From the NCBI RefSeq assembly GCF_007713685.1, contig NZ_VMRJ01000002.1, positions 868,001-932,000 on the forward strand: 64,000 nt of DNA. The letters are read 5' to 3'. The notes beneath the pieces are model-generated. The model was not told the DNA's origin and ran no database searches. It saw only the letters and a list, made by a program, of their open reading frames with translations. Made by a program: the position numbers and the translations under genes. Below, piece by piece: positions 61,135-64,000 of this stretch. The DNA is from Hymenobacter setariae. GTDB lineage: Bacteria; Bacteroidota; Bacteroidia; Cytophagales; Hymenobacteraceae. Each line of letters starts with the position of its first letter. The stretch's first letter is position 1.

Positions 61135-63036
61135 CTAGTATAGCACCCGGAACTTGATGGTGTGCTCGACTTCGCGCAGGGCCTGAATCACGTCTTGGTC
61201 GTAGGCCTTGTCGATATCCGTAATCACGTAGCCCACCAGCTCGTTGGTTTTCAGGTACTGACCTAGGATGTTAACGTGGTGCGCGGCCAGCACATTGTTG
61301 ATTTTGGCCAGCACGCCGGGCACGTTGGCGTGAATGTGGATGAGGCGGTGCGCCTGCTGCGACGGCAGCAGAATGTTGGGGAAGTTGACGCTCTGCTGGG
61401 TGTTGCCGGTGTTGATGTACTGCATGATGCGCTCGGGCACAAACTCGGCAATGTTGCGCTGCGCCTCGGCCGTGCTGCCGCCAATGTGTGGCGTCAGCAG
61501 CACGTTGGGCAGGCCGCGCAGCTCACTTTCAAACACCTCCTGGTTGGTTTTGGGCTCGTAGGGAAATACGTCGATGGCGGCGCCCCCTAGGTGGCCATTG
61601 TGGAGCACTTCGGCCAGCGCGGGCACGTCTACCACGTGGCCGCGGGCGTTGTTGATGAACAGCGCGCCGGGCTTCATGAGGGCAAAATGCTTAGCGCCGA
61701 AGAAATTCTTGTTTTCGGGGCGGCCGTCGATGTGCAGCGTCACGATGTCGGCCTGGGGCAACAGTTCTTCGAGCGTGTTTACTTTGGTGGCATTGCCGAG
61801 CTGCAGCTTTTCGGCCACGTCGTAGTACAGTACCTTGAGGCCTAGCGCCTCAGCTACCACCGAGAGCTGTGCCCCGATGTTGCCATAGCCAATGATGCCG
61901 AGCGTTTTGCCGCGCACCTCAAACGCACCTTTGGCCGATTTGTCCCACTCGCCTAGGTGCATCTTGGGGTTCTTTTCGGGAATGCGGCGGGCCAGCACAA
62001 TGAGTTCGGCCAAGGTCAGCTCAACCACCGAGCGGGTGTTCGAAAACGGGGCGTTGAACACGGCCACACCCTTGCGCATGGCGGCGGGCAGGTCTATCTG
62101 GTTGGTGCCGATGCAAAACGCGCCGATGGCAATGAGGCGGTTGGCAGCAGCCAGCACGCGCTCGGTCACGTTGGTTTTAGAGCGGATGCCGAGGATGCTC
62201 ACGCCCTCAATGCGGGCAATGAGTTCTTCTTCATCGAGGGCGCCGGGCACCAGCTCCACCTGGTAGCCTTCCTGGCGGAAGAGCTCGGCGGCGCGGGCAT
62301 CGGGGTTTTCGAGCAGCAATACCTTGATGCGATTCTTGGGGTAGCTCAGGGTCATGGGTAGCTTCAATTGGTACAAAAACTCATCAAAAGTCGGCAGCAC
62401 CTCATCGGCGCGGGCGATAACGGTGGGGCGGGCTACGTTTTCGGTGTAAGCGTAAAAACGCTTGGCCAGGCCAGCTTCCCGAATCTGGTAGTCGGTGTAG
62501 CCATCGCCGAGCACGTACACGGGGCCGTCGAGCTGCAAGTCTTTCAGCTGCTGAATCTTGCCACCGTCGCGGCTCAGTACGTTGCCCGCGTCGCAGCCCG
62601 TAATGGCCCCGCCCTCGTCGAAGGTGAAGGTATTGGCTAGCACATGGTCGGCCGCAATGCCAAACTCGGCTACCACGGGCTCGATAAACTCGCGAAAGCC
62701 GCTGCTCACCACATAAATACGGTCGGCGTACTGCCGGAAGAAGTCGCCGTTGCGGCGGATGCTTTCGCTCACTTTGCCTTGCAGCTGCTGCACCAGTGGC
62801 CCTAGGTGCTGCCGGTGCGCCCCCAGCAGCGCCAGCCGCTTGCTCAAGGATTCCTGAAAGCCAATTTCGCCAGCCATGCCCTGGTCGGTGAGGGCCTTGA
62901 TGGCGGCCACGCGGGTGGCTTGGTCGGGCTGGCCCGTGAGGGCAATAGCAGCAAGCTCATCGAGGCCTTCGACCTGTGTAAAGGTTGAGTCGAAGTCGAA
63001 AACGAGGTAGGGGAGGGGGGCAGCGGGGTCAGGCAT
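61135..63036 (-). CDS. serA: Fused phosphoserine phosphatase - D-3-phosphoglycerate dehydrogenase
   Basis: 633 residues in three parts. Residues 1-225 are a HAD phosphoserine phosphatase: VFDFDSTFTQVEGLDEL (Asp14/Asp16), VVSSGF (Ser111), GGKIQQL (Lys160) and GDGYTDYQ (Asp178). Residues of about 235-555 are the dehydrogenase: IRSKTNVTERVLAAANRL, NAPFSNTRSVVELTLAE, GIIGYGNIGAQ (NAD loop), INNARGHVVD (Arg) and LLTPHIGGSTAEAQ (His). The last ~75 residues are an ACT domain (HANVPGVLAKINNVLAAHHVNI) for serine feedback. The first and last steps of serine synthesis are thus on one chain; the transaminase SerC is not in the window. All key residues are intact in both halves. Confidence 0.93.
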   Translation of the reverse strand: MPDPAAPLPYLVFDFDSTFTQVEGLDELAAIALTGQPDQATRVAAIKALTDQGMAGEIGFQESLSKRLALLGAHRQHLGPLVQQLQGKVSESIRRNGDFFRQYADRIYVVSSGFREFIEPVVAEFGIAADHVLANTFTFDEGGAITGCDAGNVLSRDGGKIQQLKDLQLDGPVYVLGDGYTDYQIREAGLAKRFYAYTENVARPTVIARADEVLPTFDEFLYQLKLPMTLSYPKNRIKVLLLENPDARAAELFRQEGYQVELVPGALDEEELIARIEGVSILGIRSKTNVTERVLAAANRLIAIGAFCIGTNQIDLPAAMRKGVAVFNAPFSNTRSVVELTLAELIVLARRIPEKNPKMHLGEWDKSAKGAFEVRGKTLGIIGYGNIGAQLSVVAEALGLKVLYYDVAEKLQLGNATKVNTLEELLPQADIVTLHIDGRPENKNFFGAKHFALMKPGALFINNARGHVVDVPALAEVLHNGHLGGAAIDVFPYEPKTNQEVFESELRGLPNVLLTPHIGGSTAEAQRNIAEFVPERIMQYINTGNTQQSVNFPNILLPSQQAHRLIHIHANVPGVLAKINNVLAAHHVNILGQYLKTNELVGYVITDIDKAYDQDVIQALREVEHTIKFRVLY

Positions 63037-63130
63037 GAGCGCAAAGATGCGGCTACTAGTATCTTGTCTGGGTATACTAGTATTATTTACCTAGATATTT
63101 TACCCACGCTGAAAAGGCTAGCTTAGATAG

Positions 63131-63637
63131 ATGGACTACTCAAGCGCTTGGCTTCGCTTCTGCAAAGCGGAGGAAGAGTATTTTGCCAGCAGATATGATT
63201 TCGTGCAAAACGAAATGTTGATGGTGAGCGACTTAAACTTGGGATTGGCTAATGCCAGTCATAACGACACGGCGTTAAGGCTCTTACTAGAAGTACGACC
63301 AAGAGTGGAAGTGATACTACCCTTATTGCCAATTATTATAAACCTAGCTGTTGACAGCAGTAGTTACTATAGAATAGAATTAGCTCAAGAGGTATTGCAC
63401 AACTATAAAAGTGAGTCTCGGGCGAGAAGTACCATTCTGACACTAGTATCGACCTACCTAGATGAGAATGACGAGTGGCACTATCGGAGAATTGCTGAGC
63501 TTTATGAGTTAATGAGTTATGAGGAAGAGCTTACTGATTTTCTAGCGTTATGTCGAGCAAATGCTAACCTGGAAATTCAGGAAATACAGGAGGATTTTAT
63601 TGAACGCAAAAGAGTTACTCTTTCAGGCCGGCAATAG
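63131..63637 (+). CDS. Hypothetical all-helical protein, 168 residues, AT-rich
   Basis: MDYSSAWLRFCKAEEEYFASRYDFVQNEMLMVSDLNLGLANASHND, followed by helices such as RVEVILPLLPIIINLAVDSSSYYRIELAQEVLHNY, WHYRRIAELYELMSYEEELTDFLALCRANANLEIQEIQEDF. The HEAT-like character and acidic surface resemble small immunity-type or adaptor proteins, but no family is recognised. Codon use (TTA, ATA, AGA) and AT content differ strongly from flanking genes, suggesting transfer. Lies between serA (divergent, 94 bases away) and an inverted repeat. Confidence 0.7.
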   Translation: MDYSSAWLRFCKAEEEYFASRYDFVQNEMLMVSDLNLGLANASHNDTALRLLLEVRPRVEVILPLLPIIINLAVDSSSYYRIELAQEVLHNYKSESRARSTILTLVSTYLDENDEWHYRRIAELYELMSYEEELTDFLALCRANANLEIQEIQEDFIERKRVTLSGRQ

Positions 63638-63650
63638 AACTAAAAAGTAG

Positions 63651-63699
63651 CGCGCTTGTGTCGCCATTTCCAATAAGCTGGACCGGCGACACAAGCGCG
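63651..63699. repeat. Perfect 15-bp inverted repeat
   Basis: CGCGCTTGTGTCGCC (63651-63665) and its complement (63685-63699), 19-base centre, between convergent genes. No long T run, so it is a terminator or a repeat element. Confidence 0.7.
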
Positions 63700-63774
63700 T
63701 TAAACAGTGAAAATCTGACCTAATAGCCGCACAAATAGCTGAGAAAACTTAGGTGTTTGTGCAGCACGCAATAC

Positions 63775-64000
63775 TTACTTCCAATTCGCCTTATCGCGCC
63801 AGGTGTGCGTGGGCTCGTAGCCTAGCACGCGGCGGGCTTTTTCTATCGAAAGTAGCGTTTCGTGCTCGCCTAGGTCTTTGCGGACCTCCACGCCGGGCAG
63901 AGCTTCTTTCATCAGCTCGGCTGACGATTTTTCCATCACCGTGTCGGCGTTGGCGATAATGAAGGGATGCATGCCGGTGGCCTGCCACTCAATGGCTTTG
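63775..64000 (-). CDS. NAD-dependent epimerase/dehydratase, C-terminal part (5' end outside window)
   Basis: The frame is open to the right edge, so only the last ~74 residues are seen: KAIEWQATGMHPFIIANADTVM, then LPGVEVRKDLGEHETLLSIEKARRVLGYEPTHTW. The E/S-x-x-K-A-R-x-x-L-G-Y-x-P-x-x-x-W end is the hallmark of extended short-chain dehydrogenases such as sugar-nucleotide epimerases. The substrate cannot be inferred from this piece. Confidence 0.85.
   Translation of the reverse strand, partial: KAIEWQATGMHPFIIANADTVMEKSSAELMKEALPGVEVRKDLGEHETLLSIEKARRVLGYEPTHTWRDKANWK

Noticed and set aside
1-64000. CRISPR arrays, insertion sequences, prophage or integron
   Set aside because: No regularly spaced direct repeats, transposase, integrase or phage structural proteins were found; the repeats present are isolated palindromes.

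Overview
The window looks like the chromosome of a Hymenobacter-like member of the Bacteroidota (Cytophagales). I infer this from several signs. GC content is high (about 60% by eye) and Shine-Dalgarno sites are largely absent. Several upstream regions carry the Bacteroidota promoter signature TTG-N19-TAnnTTTG, mostly as TACCTTTG. One secreted protein ends in a type IX secretion (T9SS) sorting domain. The gene order parA-parB-DUF5683-dapB-lepB is characteristic of the phylum. About 56 protein genes and one tRNA are supported. The genes are mostly housekeeping and metabolic. I see no phage, insertion sequence, CRISPR array or integron.

Layout. 1-6140: the tail of a GNAT acetyltransferase, a 36-residue lysine-rich peptide, a catalase-like protein, a TPM-domain membrane protein, an esterase, a small lipoprotein and a metallo-beta-lactamase-fold protein. 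6220-11840: flavin reductase-like, DoxX, a DUF885 lipoprotein and cyanophycin synthetase, all on the minus strand. 12049-21911: an AT-richer acyltransferase, tRNA-Cys, rpsA, gpmA, the two siroheme genes (divergent), DUF4202, a DUF3298-like lipoprotein, a hydrolase and an HNH endonuclease. 22030-27952: the parA-parB-(DUF5683)x2-dapB-lepB block. 28106-38632: a metal-dependent hydrolase, an orphan peptide-binding lipoprotein, a DUF6438 pair, yidC, pyrG and a secreted beta-helix/lipase pair. 38651-50885: a nearly complete branched-chain amino-acid pathway on the minus strand (leuA, leuC, leuD, leuB; methyltransferase, ilvD, ilvB, ilvN, ilvC, ilvA); only the transaminase is missing. 51053-64000: a TPR-like unknown, a five-gene signalling operon (unknown protein, two paralogous ~7-TM proteins, a histidine kinase without a sensor domain, a NarL-type regulator), a PBP4-type carboxypeptidase, a T9SS FG-GAP protein, a phosphoserine phosphatase/phosphoglycerate dehydrogenase fusion, and the end of a sugar-nucleotide-type dehydrogenase.

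Three things stand out beyond ordinary annotation. First, the palindrome CCTAGG occurs about 95 times by hand count, against roughly 20 expected. Within genes it is almost always the Leu-Gly codon pair CTA-GGN, yet it is also found between genes. Second, several families of dispersed inverted-repeat elements sit in the gaps, especially in almost every spacer of the ilv/leu cluster. Third, the operon at 53007-56642 has one of the best promoters in the window and looks like a split-receptor two-component system with tandem membrane paralogues; I do not recognise it as a named system.
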